64,000 nucleotides of DNA from Powellomyces hirtus (taxonomy: Eukaryota; Chytridiomycota; Chytridiomycetes; Spizellomycetales; Powellomycetaceae): positions 62,001-126,000 of the forward strand of contig JAHLKG010000007.1 in NCBI GenBank assembly GCA_025526995.1. Reading direction: 5' to 3'. The position numbers and the translations under genes are program-made. Shown in pieces: positions 20,779-30,981 of this stretch. Within the stretch, counting starts at the first letter, position 1; each line of letters starts with the position of its first letter. Below the pieces are notes generated by a model. The model saw nothing but the letters and a program-made list of their open reading frames with translations. It ran no database searches and was not told where the DNA came from.

Positions 20779-21099
20779 TATTGGAATGTTGAGACTTGCG
20801 TACTCAACGCTTGGTCCTTACATTAGATCCTTACTTGGATTCTCCGACAAGAGCGCGTGACCACCATACCGGTGACGCTAAGAGCTGAATTGGATCACGT
20901 GTGATCACGTGATTGGAGAAAGAGTAGATTAGAACGCTCGAAGCGAGACATTACCGATAAGACTTTAAGACATAAAAATACATTCACATACATTCATCTC
21001 CGTGCATCTGACTACTATACACGTTCATCTGCATCACAGAGGAGCTCCGTAAACCCCCTTTACAAAGTATACTGGAGGCCACATCGAATTCGGCCAATC
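20779..21099 (+). repeat. 3' LTR of C, truncated
   Basis: Starts TATTGGAATG right after the purine tract and stops at CGGCCAATC, where the LTR of E starts. Confidence 0.95.
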
Positions 21100-21338
21100 T
21101 GTTGGTCTGAGAGTATCTGAGTAGATAGTTGAGGAAGCTTTAGGGTAGTTGACTGAGCAGAACAACAAAGTAACTTAATCCCACTCTACTGGAGAAAAAG
21201 AGAAAAGTCCCACCGATATATTAAGTATGGAAGGAAAACTACTTATATCGGAGTTGATCACGTGGGCTCACGTGATCGCGTGATACGCCCTGCGATGGCG
21301 CAGTTGTGACTCGATGACAGAGTCTGTACGTGCTAACA
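21100..21338 (-). repeat. 3' LTR of E
   Basis: 239 bp. It contains CACGTG at 21259 and 21269, 10 bp apart. Confidence 0.9.
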
Positions 21339-21453
21339 CCCCCACTCAGACCTGTCAGTCTGGCAGTGAGAGAGTTGCTCTATCTACTCTTACTACACAT
21401 CCCCACGCACACCCCTAAACGCCCCATTTATTTCATTTTTAAAGATACGAGGA
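21339..21453. promoter_or_regulatory. candidate promoter of the antisense gene in E
   Basis: Region between the 3' LTR of E and the proposed ATG. It has a pyrimidine-rich segment and a TTTTTAAAGA box (about 21437-21446). Inferred from position only. Confidence 0.3.
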
Positions 21454-22183
21454 ATGGCCAGGGTAGGTCTATGAGATCCGTGCCAATGAGGCGTACGTTT
21501 CTAATTATGTGCCGGTGTAGTTGTCAGGTTCGGGCAAAGCGAAGCAGACGGGGAGAAAGACGGGACCGCCGGTAACCGCTCCTGCGACGACCACAGCTCC
21601 TGCTGTGCCGTCGTCAGTGGTGCCCTCTGCGCCACAGGGAGGCGCACCCGCTGCGGGGTTGTCCCGAGCGGAGATTCGAACAATGTCGGCAGCACATGCC
21701 CGACAGTTCCACCGGAAGGACCGTCAAGGGGTCTTGGAACGTCACATCGAGCAGGCGAAAGACCAGGTGAAAGACCGGGCGAGGTCTGGTACGCCTTTGG
21801 GTCGCGCACGGGCGACCGGGACGCTTGATGGACTGAGGTCCATACTAGAGGACCGGCGGAGCCGGAAGCTGGCTGTTGGGAAGGGCAAGGATACTGCCCA
21901 GGCAAAGAAGAGGGCTGCAGACAAGAAGTCTGTAGCGGAGGTGAAGAGGATGTGGGACATCCTGGAGCGTGAAGCTCCATATAATGATGAGGAAGAGGAG
22001 GAGGAGGAGGGGACAGCCGAGGAGTTGGAGGGACCATCGGGTTCTTCAAGCCGACGCTCACCCTCAAGCGATGAGGATGGTGGAGGAGGGGCAGGCCCAT
22101 CCTCCTTCGGGGGCATTGCTTCGGGTTCCGCAAATTGCGGTGTAGATGCCCAGGTAAGCCAGTGTTGTGAGGAATGCTCCTGA
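21454..22183 (+). CDS. charged, low-complexity protein gene with one intron, antisense to copia E
   Basis: A plus-strand frame is open from 21521 to the TGA at 22181-22183. Its first codon (TTG) follows an in-frame TAG, and the first internal ATG is at 21683. A better model uses ATG at 21454, a three-codon exon (21454-21462), an intron 21463-21520 (58 nt, GTAGGT donor, CTAAT branch-like site, GGTGTAG acceptor) and exon 2 from 21521, giving about 223 residues. The product has a Pro/Ala/Thr-rich N terminus, a long Lys/Arg/Glu helical centre (HARQFHRKDRQGVLERHIEQ, VAEVKRMWDILEREAP), a Glu run and a Ser/Gly tail. No family is recognised. The end overlaps the RNase H tail of E on the other strand. 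A possible second donor (GTAAGC, 22154) could extend it. Confidence 0.45.
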
Positions 22184-25100
22184 CATTCAGCAAGTAACAC
22201 GTGGGTTCGGTGTGCTTCCATAGACGCGCCCTCATTGCATATCCTTTCATCAAATATATGAGTCCCATTCGTAATCCTCAAAACAGTGTCCTTATGTTTC
22301 ACAGTGGGAAAAGGCTTCGTAAAGATGTCCGCCAGTTGATCGTCCGTATTGGTGTCGATGATTTCGATAATTTGCTTCGCGAACGAATCGCGTATAGCGT
22401 GGTACCGAACGTCGATGTGCTTGGTGCGTTGGTTGATAGCCTTAGACTGAATCAAGGCCCCGGCGCTCTGATTATTGACATGGAGAGGGACCGGTCGAGA
22501 TTTGAAATCCGGTTGAGGTCCCAAAACTTCTGCCAAGAGTTGGCATAGGCATTTATCTTCGTTGTGACCGGTACTGGCAGCTATGTACTCCGCTTCGGTC
22601 GTACTTTGGGCGGTGCACTTCTGCTTGCTGCTTTTCCACAGAACAGGAAACCCATTGTAAAGGGCCAAGATACCCGTAGTGGACGTACGGTCGGTGAGTT
22701 CTCCTGCATAATCCACATCCGTGAATACGTGTAGGCCACGCGGATCATTTCGTTCGGATGTGAACTTGAGGGCGTACTCGCGGGTACCCTTCAAATAGCG
22801 GAAAATGCTTTTAACATTGTTCCAGTCGGAGTGAGTAGGTGCGGTGACGCGGCGCGCAACGTAACCGACTGCAGTGGCGATAACTCATCGCCATGTGATG
22901 GAGGCCCAAGTGAGGACCCCCACTGCTTCCTGATACATTTTGAGATTCGTGAATGGTGTCGAATCCTCCGGTTGTTGGTTACGCGCTGACACGGCGTACG
23001 GAGTGGAGACAGGATGGCAGTCGCTCATGCCGAATTGTTCGAGAGCGTCATCGATGTACTTGACATTTGAGATTTTTAGGGTACGAACAGGAGAGTCGAA
23101 GTCATATTTGTAGATGGGACCAAGGTGACTGGTTACGCGACCTTGTTCCGTAAACTTGAACTTCGAATGTAGCTCCATTTTGCTGTTCGCCAGAATCTCC
23201 TGATCCTTCGCTGCAATCAGCAGGTCGTTGACAAAGACCATAATAAGGACCAAGTTGTCGTTCAACGGAGGTGTACGGTCGTCTGTTGCGTACTTGAAAA
23301 AGATACACGGGCATACAGAAACCGCTTTGTAGCCGAGCTTTAACAGAGCAGTCTTCAAGGTCTCATACCAAAGAAGAGGTGATTGCTTCAGGCCGTAGAG
23401 AGCTTTCAGTAGCTTCAGGACCCAATCGCCTTTGGGGTGATCCGGATCTTCGAATCCCTCAAACTGCTCGATATAGATATCCTTATCAATATCACTGTTA
23501 AGGAAGGCGGTGACAGCATCCATACTGTGGATGTCCAGCCCGTGCTGGACACAATACGCCAAGAAGAGGGGGTAGCGCTGTGAATGGTAGCGTCGGTGAG
23601 TATGTATCACCAAAGTCGCGACCGGGTTGTTGAGAGAAGCCTTGAGCCACTGCTCTGGCTTTGAACTTGTTAAAGGTGCCATCGGGATTGACCTTTGTTC
23701 GAAAGACCCATGTTGTGCCGATCACGCGCTTGTTACATGGAAGCTTGGTGAGCTCCCATGTGCCGTTGTCGACCAGGGATTGGTACTCGATGCATGCAGC
23801 CTTAAGAAATTCCTCCTTCTGAGGGGTTTTCATCGCTTGCTTCCATGTCATGGCGTCTTCGTTTATCGTTGCTTGAGTCCGCGCGCGGGCGGCGTATGCA
23901 GCAATGGGGTCATTTCGTCGTGTGCCGACATCGTATGCGGCTACTCGATTCTCCCAGTCATCCAATGCAGTAGTATTGAGTAGTGAAAGTCGGGACTCCC
24001 ACGTAGGTTCTTGATAGCCCTCCCACTTAACCAAGTACTCTTTTGTATGCACCTTACTGCGGCGCTCGTCGATAATCGCCTCCACGGCGTATTCGACGTC
24101 ATCCTCCTGACTCTCCTCATCTAGAAGGTCAAGATGTGCTGGATCCTGCTGATTTCTGGGTTCGAGTCCCAAGTCTTCTTTGAAGATCACATCTCGTGAC
24201 ACTTCCACCTTGTCAGTGATAGGATCCCAAACCAGATACCCCTTGGTACCTGAGGGTTGAGCATAGCCTACCAAGTAAGCCTTCTTTGCTTGATTTCCCA
24301 TTTTATCGCGTCCTTTGCTCGTTAGAACGGAATACGCCACGCAACCGATACGCCTAAGATGGGCAACATCAGGACGCTGGCCAAATAAGATTTCATGCGG
24401 CGTCTTCTTGTTGATGCGGTTGTACGTAAGGGAATAGATGTAACCAGCCGCTACCAGTAGAGCAGGCCAGAACCTTTGGGGTAGTTTCGTATCCGCAAAG
24501 GTGGCGCGGACCCTGTCCAGCGCCGTGCAATGCCATTGTTTGGCAATCCCGTTTTGCTGATCCGAATAGGCTGCGGACTTTTGATGAGTGATACCATTAT
24601 TCAATAGGGACTCTAGAACCTTGCCAAAGTATTCGGTGCCTCGATCCGTATGTAGGATCTTGATTTGTCGGTCAGTCTGTTTCTCAATCCAGGCCTTGTA
24701 GACGAGAAACTTGTCGAGTATGACTGCTGAGTCCTTTGAAGGAATAGGGAAAACAGTCACGTATCTGGATGTGTGTTCAATGAACTCCAGCAAATAGCGT
24801 GATCCTTCGTAACCAGAGAGACGAAATGGTCCCTGTAGGTCTGAATGAATCAGCTCACAGATCTCCCTGGCTTCAACGTTACCAGGGGAGAATGGAAGAC
24901 GAGCGGCTTTTCCTAACACGCAAGCTTCACAATCTTTGAAGTCACTTAGATCCCCCACTACGGACCAACGGTCCGTAACCGATGCCATCTTCTCCAGGAC
25001 GTGTTTGCCAACGTGTCCAAGACGAGCATGAGCGAGTGTAGGAGAGACTTTGACCGTGCATACTTCTGAATCTGAGCACAGACTTTCAGACAGTAGCGTA

Positions 25101-27028
25101 CCTTGCAGGTAATATGCGTTGTTGCGGCGTACGCCCTTGGCGATATCTTTGCCGTCTCGCGTGAAAATGACGTCTCCATTCGATTTGAAGAGCACGTCAA
25201 CGCCTTGATCGTTACATTTTGCTACCGATACGAGATCCCGTTGTAATCCTGGCACATGCAGGACTCCGCCCAACTCGAGCGGATTCAGATAGTCGTTAAC
25301 TTCTACTCGTACCGTACCTCGAACTGTAGAGGGTAGTGATGTTTTGTCAGCAAGCATAACAGCTCTGACATCACTGAACACGGTTGAGTGATCCAAGGTC
25401 GCTTTGTGAGGTGTCATGTGGTCCGTAGCGCCAGAGTCGATGAGGGCTTCATACGGTTGTTCTTGGCGGACCCAGACGTGTAATGCTTCCACAGCATTTG
25501 TGCTAACAGCACCATCAGACGACTCCTTCGTCTTGTTCTTCTCCATCTCGGATTTGAACTTCTTTAACACTTGACACTCCTGTGTCCGGTGTTTAGGGTC
25601 TCCACAGGCCCAACAACCCGACTTGTGTGGTTGGCCTTTGTTTGATGGAGTGGATTCCTTGTCCTTCTTGCCGGTTGACTTCTCCCCATGGGTCCTACCC
25701 TTTGGTTTCTTAGAGGCATCAGTGTATGCGGCACCTGGTCGCGTATCCGTTGTGGTCCCGCTAGGCTTCTTAGCCATGTTGGCGGCGATCCTGGATGTGG
25801 CGGCCTGTAAACTGCTCAAATCAGTTATGTTTTCTTCATTAGCCTGAACCAAGGCCGCAAGGTCTGGTGCTAGCGCGTTAATGAAGTAATCCTGAAGGAC
25901 GTAATCCGGTGTCTTCGGCAGAGAAAATGCCAGCATGTTGAACTGAGTGATGTACTCATCCATACGGCCTTTGGGACGCAATTCCCGTAGTTTCTGCAGC
26001 AAATCTCTTGTGTGGTTTTGTGGCGCGAAGCGCGCCAGAAGGGCGGACCTAAGACCGGTGTTGGTTCTTCCTGAATCAACGTCTTCAAAGTCATGCCACG
26101 TCATAATTTCGTTCTTTTTACTTGGGGAGGGCGACTGCCACCAAGTGTATGCCCATCCTGTGAGTTTCGCAGCCACAAAATCTATGAGAAACTCGGGCGG
26201 AACCATTTCGTACTTCACAACCGTCTCAATCTTGTCGATGAACGTTCGAAGTTTGACCATATTGGATTCTCCATTGTAGGACCCAATATCTTTCAGCGTT
26301 CCATCCACGAAAGCCTTCGCCCCTCGACTGTTGACGATTTTGGTCGTCACGCTGTTTATGCTCGATGTTGGTGACGTAGGGCGGCGTTCGATTGGAGAAC
26401 GTTGGTATTCCTGTTGAGCTCCAATCTCCTGATTGTACTCTGTCCACGGTGCAGCAAACCCGTCGTTGTGAGTGGGTGATGGTGTGTGTACGCGCCATTG
26501 CACCGTACGTACCTGAGGGTTGATCGGGATGTTCACATCCTGATCCATGCGCCATTTCATTTGGAGCAATTCCGTTAGTTGGGCTAGAGAATTCTCAAGC
26601 CTATCTATCCTATCCATGTCTGCCCCTTGCGGGCGTACATGCATGGTGTTCGCTGATTCCCCACTTGGGAATGCCGCTGGAGTACTGTAGTTGATCGTTC
26701 TGTGATCATCTGTACTGCTTGATAGGGGACGGGTATCGACCTTGTCATCGTGTCGGTCGATGTTTCGGGTACGCCCTTCCAATGCATCGTCGCCCTCGTT
26801 GGCATTGACGCTCAAAGGCGTTGGCTCTGCCGGTGTATCGTTACCAGCAGATTTCCCTCCATTGTCTGGTGATGTCCATTCACCAGGCACTTGTGCGCTC
26901 TTCTTAGCGGCACGTTCTACGGCTCGTTGTAGCGTATTGGACCCTGGGGTCCGTCGACCCGCTAGGCGTCTTAGCATACTACGAGTGTACCGGGGGCTCG
27001 TTTCGTTGCCTACCATTTCAGCGCTCAT
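21742..27028 (-). pseudogene. gag-pol: family-2 copia Gag-Pol with internal chromodomain
   Basis: Frame 1 (27028-about 23580): gypsy-like Gag (residues about 230-415: IGSYNGESNMVK, AYTWWQSPS), CCHC CWACGDPKHRTQEC near 471, protease LIDSGATDHM near 531, integrase HARLGH with CEACVLGK near 665-710, then D (HSDLQGP) near 727, D (TDRGTEY) near 793, and a third position reading GIAKQWH near 828 where Glu is expected. The chromodomain is at 978-1022 (YAVEAIID, YLVKWEGY, PTWES). RT starts before a frameshift near 23580 and continues to a TGA at 22885-22887. RNase H continues in that same frame from 22884 (FTDVDYAG, STTEAEYIAA, FTKPFP). ATG 27028 overlaps the PBS; the next Met, five codons on, may be the real start. 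The tail 21742-22180 probably is not coding on this strand. Confidence 0.85.
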
Positions 27029-27032
27029 AACC

Positions 27033-27284
27033 TGTTGGTCTGAGAGTATCTGGGTAGATAGTTGAGGAAGCTTTCAGGGTAGTTGACTGGGCAAAACAAC
27101 AAAGTACGCTCTATTGGAGAAAAAGAGAAAAGTCCCACCGATATATTAAGTAATGGAGGAAAACTACTTATATTGGAGTTGATCACGTGGTTTGCACGTG
27201 ATTGCGTGGCTCATCATAGTGGCGTAGCATACGCCCTGCGATGGCGCAGTTGTGACTCAATGACAGAGTCTGTACGTGCTAACA
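27033..27284 (-). repeat. 5' LTR of E
   Basis: 252 bp. It contains CACGTG at 27184 and 27195. Followed on the minus strand by a PBS with one mismatch (GGTTATGAGCGC, 27021-27032). Confidence 0.9.
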
Positions 27285-27604
27285 CGGATAGGTTCTCCGG
27301 GGGACTGTTGATGGTTAGTAAGATGTTTTGGCCAAAATCATCTGATGCGAGCGCTTGGGTCCAGTCCGCATCGGTCGGCATGTGCGTCATGACGGGCTTC
27401 TCCGTCTGCACAATGGCGGTGACCACGTCGATCTTGGCCTGGCAGGTCGCACACTTGGGGGCGTAAGTCGGGTCACAACTGAGAAAGTCGGCGATCGAAT
27501 TCCATGTGCCGGAGAGGTATTCCACTGAGAAATCGAACTGTTGGAGGAACTCGACCCAGCCTGCTTGGCGACGTGACAGGTGGGGTTGTTCCTGGAGGTA
27601 GATC
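27285..27604 (-). pseudogene. pol: gypsy pol fragment (RNase H to integrase), same family as Y
   Basis: Minus strand matches Y at about 1208-1508, including YLSGTWNSIADFLS and PKCATCQAK. It keeps ten bases that Y has lost near 1236, so it preserves the undamaged frame there. It is cut on the left by the LTR of E (at CGGAT) and on the right by the LTR of F. Confidence 0.9.
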
Positions 27605-27976
27605 TAATGGAGATATCGGCACTTCCAGTACTTTATCGGAATTGCAGACAATTGGCCGAATTCGATGTGGCCTCCAGTATACTGCGTAAAGGGGGGTTAC
27701 AGAGCTCTTCTGAGATGCAGTTGACGGTGTAGCGTTGTCAAATGCACGGAGATGTAATGTATGTGAATGTATTTTTTTTTTATGTCTTAAAGTCTTATCG
27801 GTAATGTCTCGCTTCGAGCGTTCTAATCTACTTTTTCTCCAATCACGTGATCACACGTGATCCAATTCAGCTCTTAGCGTTACCGGTGTGGCGGTCATGC
27901 GTTCTAGTCGGAGAATCCAAGTAAGGATCTAATGTAAGGACCAAACGTTGAGTACGCAAGTCTCAACATTCCAATT
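27605..27976 (-). repeat. 3' LTR of F
   Basis: 372 bp; degenerate ends TAATGGAG and CCAATT compared with TATTGGA/TCCAATA of the other copies. Confidence 0.9.
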
Positions 27977-28015
27977 CACCCCCTGTCTGAGCAATTGATC
28001 CGCGATGATGGGATT

Positions 28016-30909
28016 TTACTCATTCGGGAGCTCCGTCATGGACGCTTTTGTCATTGGCATGATGGTGTTGTCGTAGTGCTTAATGCACATGCTTTCGCGA
28101 TGGTACTTGAATGCCGGGGCCGGTAAAGGCTTTGTAAGTGAGTCGGCTACCATTTCAGCGGTGGGTAAGTACTCCAGGCAAATCTCCTTGTCGATGTGAT
28201 CACGAATGAAGTGATGTCGAATGTCAATGTGCTTGGTACGGGCGTGATGCACGGGATTCATTGCCAACGAGATGCATGACTGATTGTCTTCGTAGATCGT
28301 TGTAGGTTGAGCATTTTCATCGAGATATTCGGGGATTTGGAGTTCTTGCAGAAGTGAGCAAAGCCAGATTGTCTCTTGAGTGGCGAATGAAAGTGCCATG
28401 TATTCAGCTTCGGTAGATGAGAGAGCAACGGTGGGTTGGCGCTTCGAAGCCCAAGTAACGGGGCCCGCATTTCCAATGTAGAAAAGGTAGCCAGTGATTG
28501 ACCGTCGATCAATGATGTTGTTTCCCCAATCGGCATCGCTGTAGCCGTGAAGGGTGACGTTATTTCCGCCAATGCAGAGGCTGTAATCTGATGTTCCCCA
28601 TAGGTAGCGAAGAACGCGCTTTGCAGCTTGCAGATGTTGAGGCAAAGGGTTGCTTGCAAAGCGAGAAAGCATACTGACTGCGACAGCGATGTCAGGACGC
28701 GTGCATATCATCAGGTACATGAGAGAACCAACAATTTCGCGATATTCTCCTTCTTGCAGGTTAGGTGAAGTCTTTGTATTTTCGACTTCGTAGGGTTTGA
28801 GCTTGGTCTGGTCCATCGGAGTGTTGACGGGCTTGCAATCTTGCATACCAAAGTGCTCGAGGATGTCATTTACATATGACTCTTGATCGAGATAGATGAC
28901 GTGCCTTGAGTAGTCGCGTCGAACTCTCATTCCCAGGTAGTGGTTGACTTTGCCTAGGTCTGTCATGTTGAACTCGTTGTGCAGGGATGTCTTGATTGAC
29001 AAGATTTCCGATTCGGTCTTTGCGAAGATGAGGAGATCGTCAACGTAGACGGAGATGTACTGCGATGAGTCACTTTCAGATAGAGTTCTGATGTAAACGG
29101 CATTGTCATTTGCCAGGCGCTTGAATCCCAAGGAGGTCAGTTTCTTGTGAAGTAGGGAATACCATTTGCACAGAGCTTGTTAGAGACCGTAGAGGGCCTT
29201 TTGGGGTGGAAGGATGGTACCGGGCGGACAGCCAGAGCCTCCGGGGCATAGATTAGAATGGTCTCGGTAACAATCCCATTCAGAAATGCTGTTACTACAT
29301 CCATTTGATGGCATGTGAAGCCTAGGCTGGCGGCGAGATCAAGAAGGACATGTTGGGTAGCGATCTTGGCAACCAAAGCGTAGGTTTTGTTAAAGTTGAT
29401 ACCGTAGCGTTGTGCAAAGCCTTTCACAACAAGCCGGGCCTTGTATCGTTGGGGTTGACCATTTAGGTCTTGCTTAATCTTGAATACCCATTTGGTGCAG
29501 ATGGGCCGTTGATCATGTGGTAAGGATTTGGGGTTAATGACTTCCCATGTTTCATTGGTGTGAAGGGACTTCAACTCGGCATTTATGGCCTCAGTCCACT
29601 TTGGTGCGTTGTCCAATGAGAGCGCTTGTTTGTAGGTCTGGGGTTCTTTGGTACTTGCAGCCGAAAGAGCGCTCGCCGTCTTCTCATTGATGTAGTCAGC
29701 AAAGACTGTCAAATGATTGACATTTTCGAGCGGTTCCCATGTATTTTCTTCGTCTTCGAATCCTAGCCATTTGCAGAGGAATTCGGGGCCTTCCGGGCCA
29801 TCACGTGAGTCGAGAATCTCTTCAACTTCGTAGAGTTCTTCGGGCGGAATGTAGTCTTTTGCTAGTTCGAGTGCTGAGGATTCGTCAAACGTTACATCAC
29901 GAGAAATGACTATTTCTTGACAGTTGTCATCCCAACAGCGTTAAGCGCCGTCAAATTCGTAACCGATGAGCTTGAGACGGGTGGCGCGCAGTGCCAATTT
30001 TGAGACTTGTTTTCTCTGGACAACGTGAACAAAAGCATTGGCCCAAATCACGCAAAGGTGAGAAAGTGAGGGCTCTTCACCATTGAGCCGTTCGTATGGC
30101 GAAATGTTGTTATTGGACTTGTGGGGTAGGCGATTCCGTAAGTAGACTGATGTAGCCGCTAACTCGGTCCAGAGTTGTTTCGGGATGCCGTATGAGTGTT
30201 CCAATGAACGAATGGTGTCGAACAGGGTGAGGTTGAACCTTTCAGCTACACTGTTGGACTGTGGGGAATCTGCAGCGGTGAGTTCGTGCAGAATGCCCTT
30301 TTTCGAAATGAATTCTTTCAGATCGTGATTGACAAACTCCCCCCCTCGATCGGAATGAAGTCGTCTGACCCGTTTGTTGGTCTGATTTTCGATGAAGTTG
30401 ATGAATTCAATCAACTTTGCAGTAGATTCGCTCTTTGCCTTCAAGAAGAAGATCCATGTGAAGCGTGAATAGTCATCGATCACAACCAGGGCATATTTCT
30501 CATTGCCAACCGCGGGTATGTGCGGACCGTTTAGGTCGAAATGTAGGCGATCGAGTGGCGTCTTGGCCCGTGTCATTGTACCGTTGAATGGTGAAGGCTT
30601 GTGCTTACCAAACTCGCAACCTTTGCAGACTTCGTTGGTCATTGGGAGCTTGAGTTGCTGCATGATGTGAGTGCCAGGATGGCCCAAACGGTGATGCCAG
30701 AGGGTTCCTTCGTTGACAGAGGAAGAGGGACCAGAACCAGCCCCAGAAGAGGCCGACAAAGCGGCAGCGGCAGCGGCATTTGTGTCAGCTTCGTCCGGTG
30801 CAAATGCAGGGGCAACGCACCATGCAGAGGGGGCACCCTCCCCCTTGTCGAGCTCAACGAGGGGGACCACCCCCAGGAAAGGAGTGGGGGGGGACTGATC
30901 TTGTCCCAA
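28016..30909 (-). pseudogene. pol: family-1 pol of F: integrase, chromodomain, RT, RNase H
   Basis: Minus strand. Integrase HHRLGHPG near 30690, D near 30530, HSDRGGEF near 30355, AERFN near 30237, with the frame broken by a TAA at 29941-29943 (TAC in A). The same frame then carries the chromodomain (about 29722-29835) and the start of RT, until a frameshift (EALAVRPVP, about 29235-29250) that ends it at 29137. RT/RNase H resume at 29131-28016 with YVDD near 29040. The frameshifted RT part is almost identical to Z, unlike the rest. Confidence 0.9.
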
Positions 30910-30981
30910 TTGTGGCCGTATTGGCCCCCCCCCCGGCGCGCCGCCGCTGTGGCTGGGGCTGACGTTCCCCGATGGGGCTGA

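Larger units (their letters stand above)
15486..21099 (+). mobile_element. family-1 copia element 'C' (3' LTR truncated)
   Basis: Plus-strand copy. 5' LTR 15486-15856 (371 bp), PBS 15857-15870, degenerate polyprotein 15971-20739, purine tract ACAGGGGGTG, and 3' LTR 20779-21099. The 3' LTR lacks its last 45 or so bases, where element E begins. Left flank is the gag of D. Confidence 0.95.
21100..27284 (-). mobile_element. family-2 copia element 'E' with chromodomain and an opposite-strand gene
   Basis: Minus-strand element with LTRs at 27033-27284 (5') and 21100-21338 (3'), both TGTTAGCACG...GACCAACA on the minus strand. A purine tract (GAGTGGGGG) abuts the 3' LTR. The LTRs differ by a 13-bp length change and many substitutions. 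Flanks do not match: left is the LTR of C (…CCAATC), right is a gypsy fragment (CGGATAGG…), so no target duplication is visible. Pol is family-2 copia with a chromodomain; a plus-strand gene lies between RNase H and the 3' LTR. Confidence 0.9.

Noticed and set aside
21742..22180. Minus-strand extension of E RNase H to 21742 as coding
   Set aside because: It becomes Pro/Ser low complexity beyond the usual RNase H end and is the complement of a more protein-like plus-strand frame.
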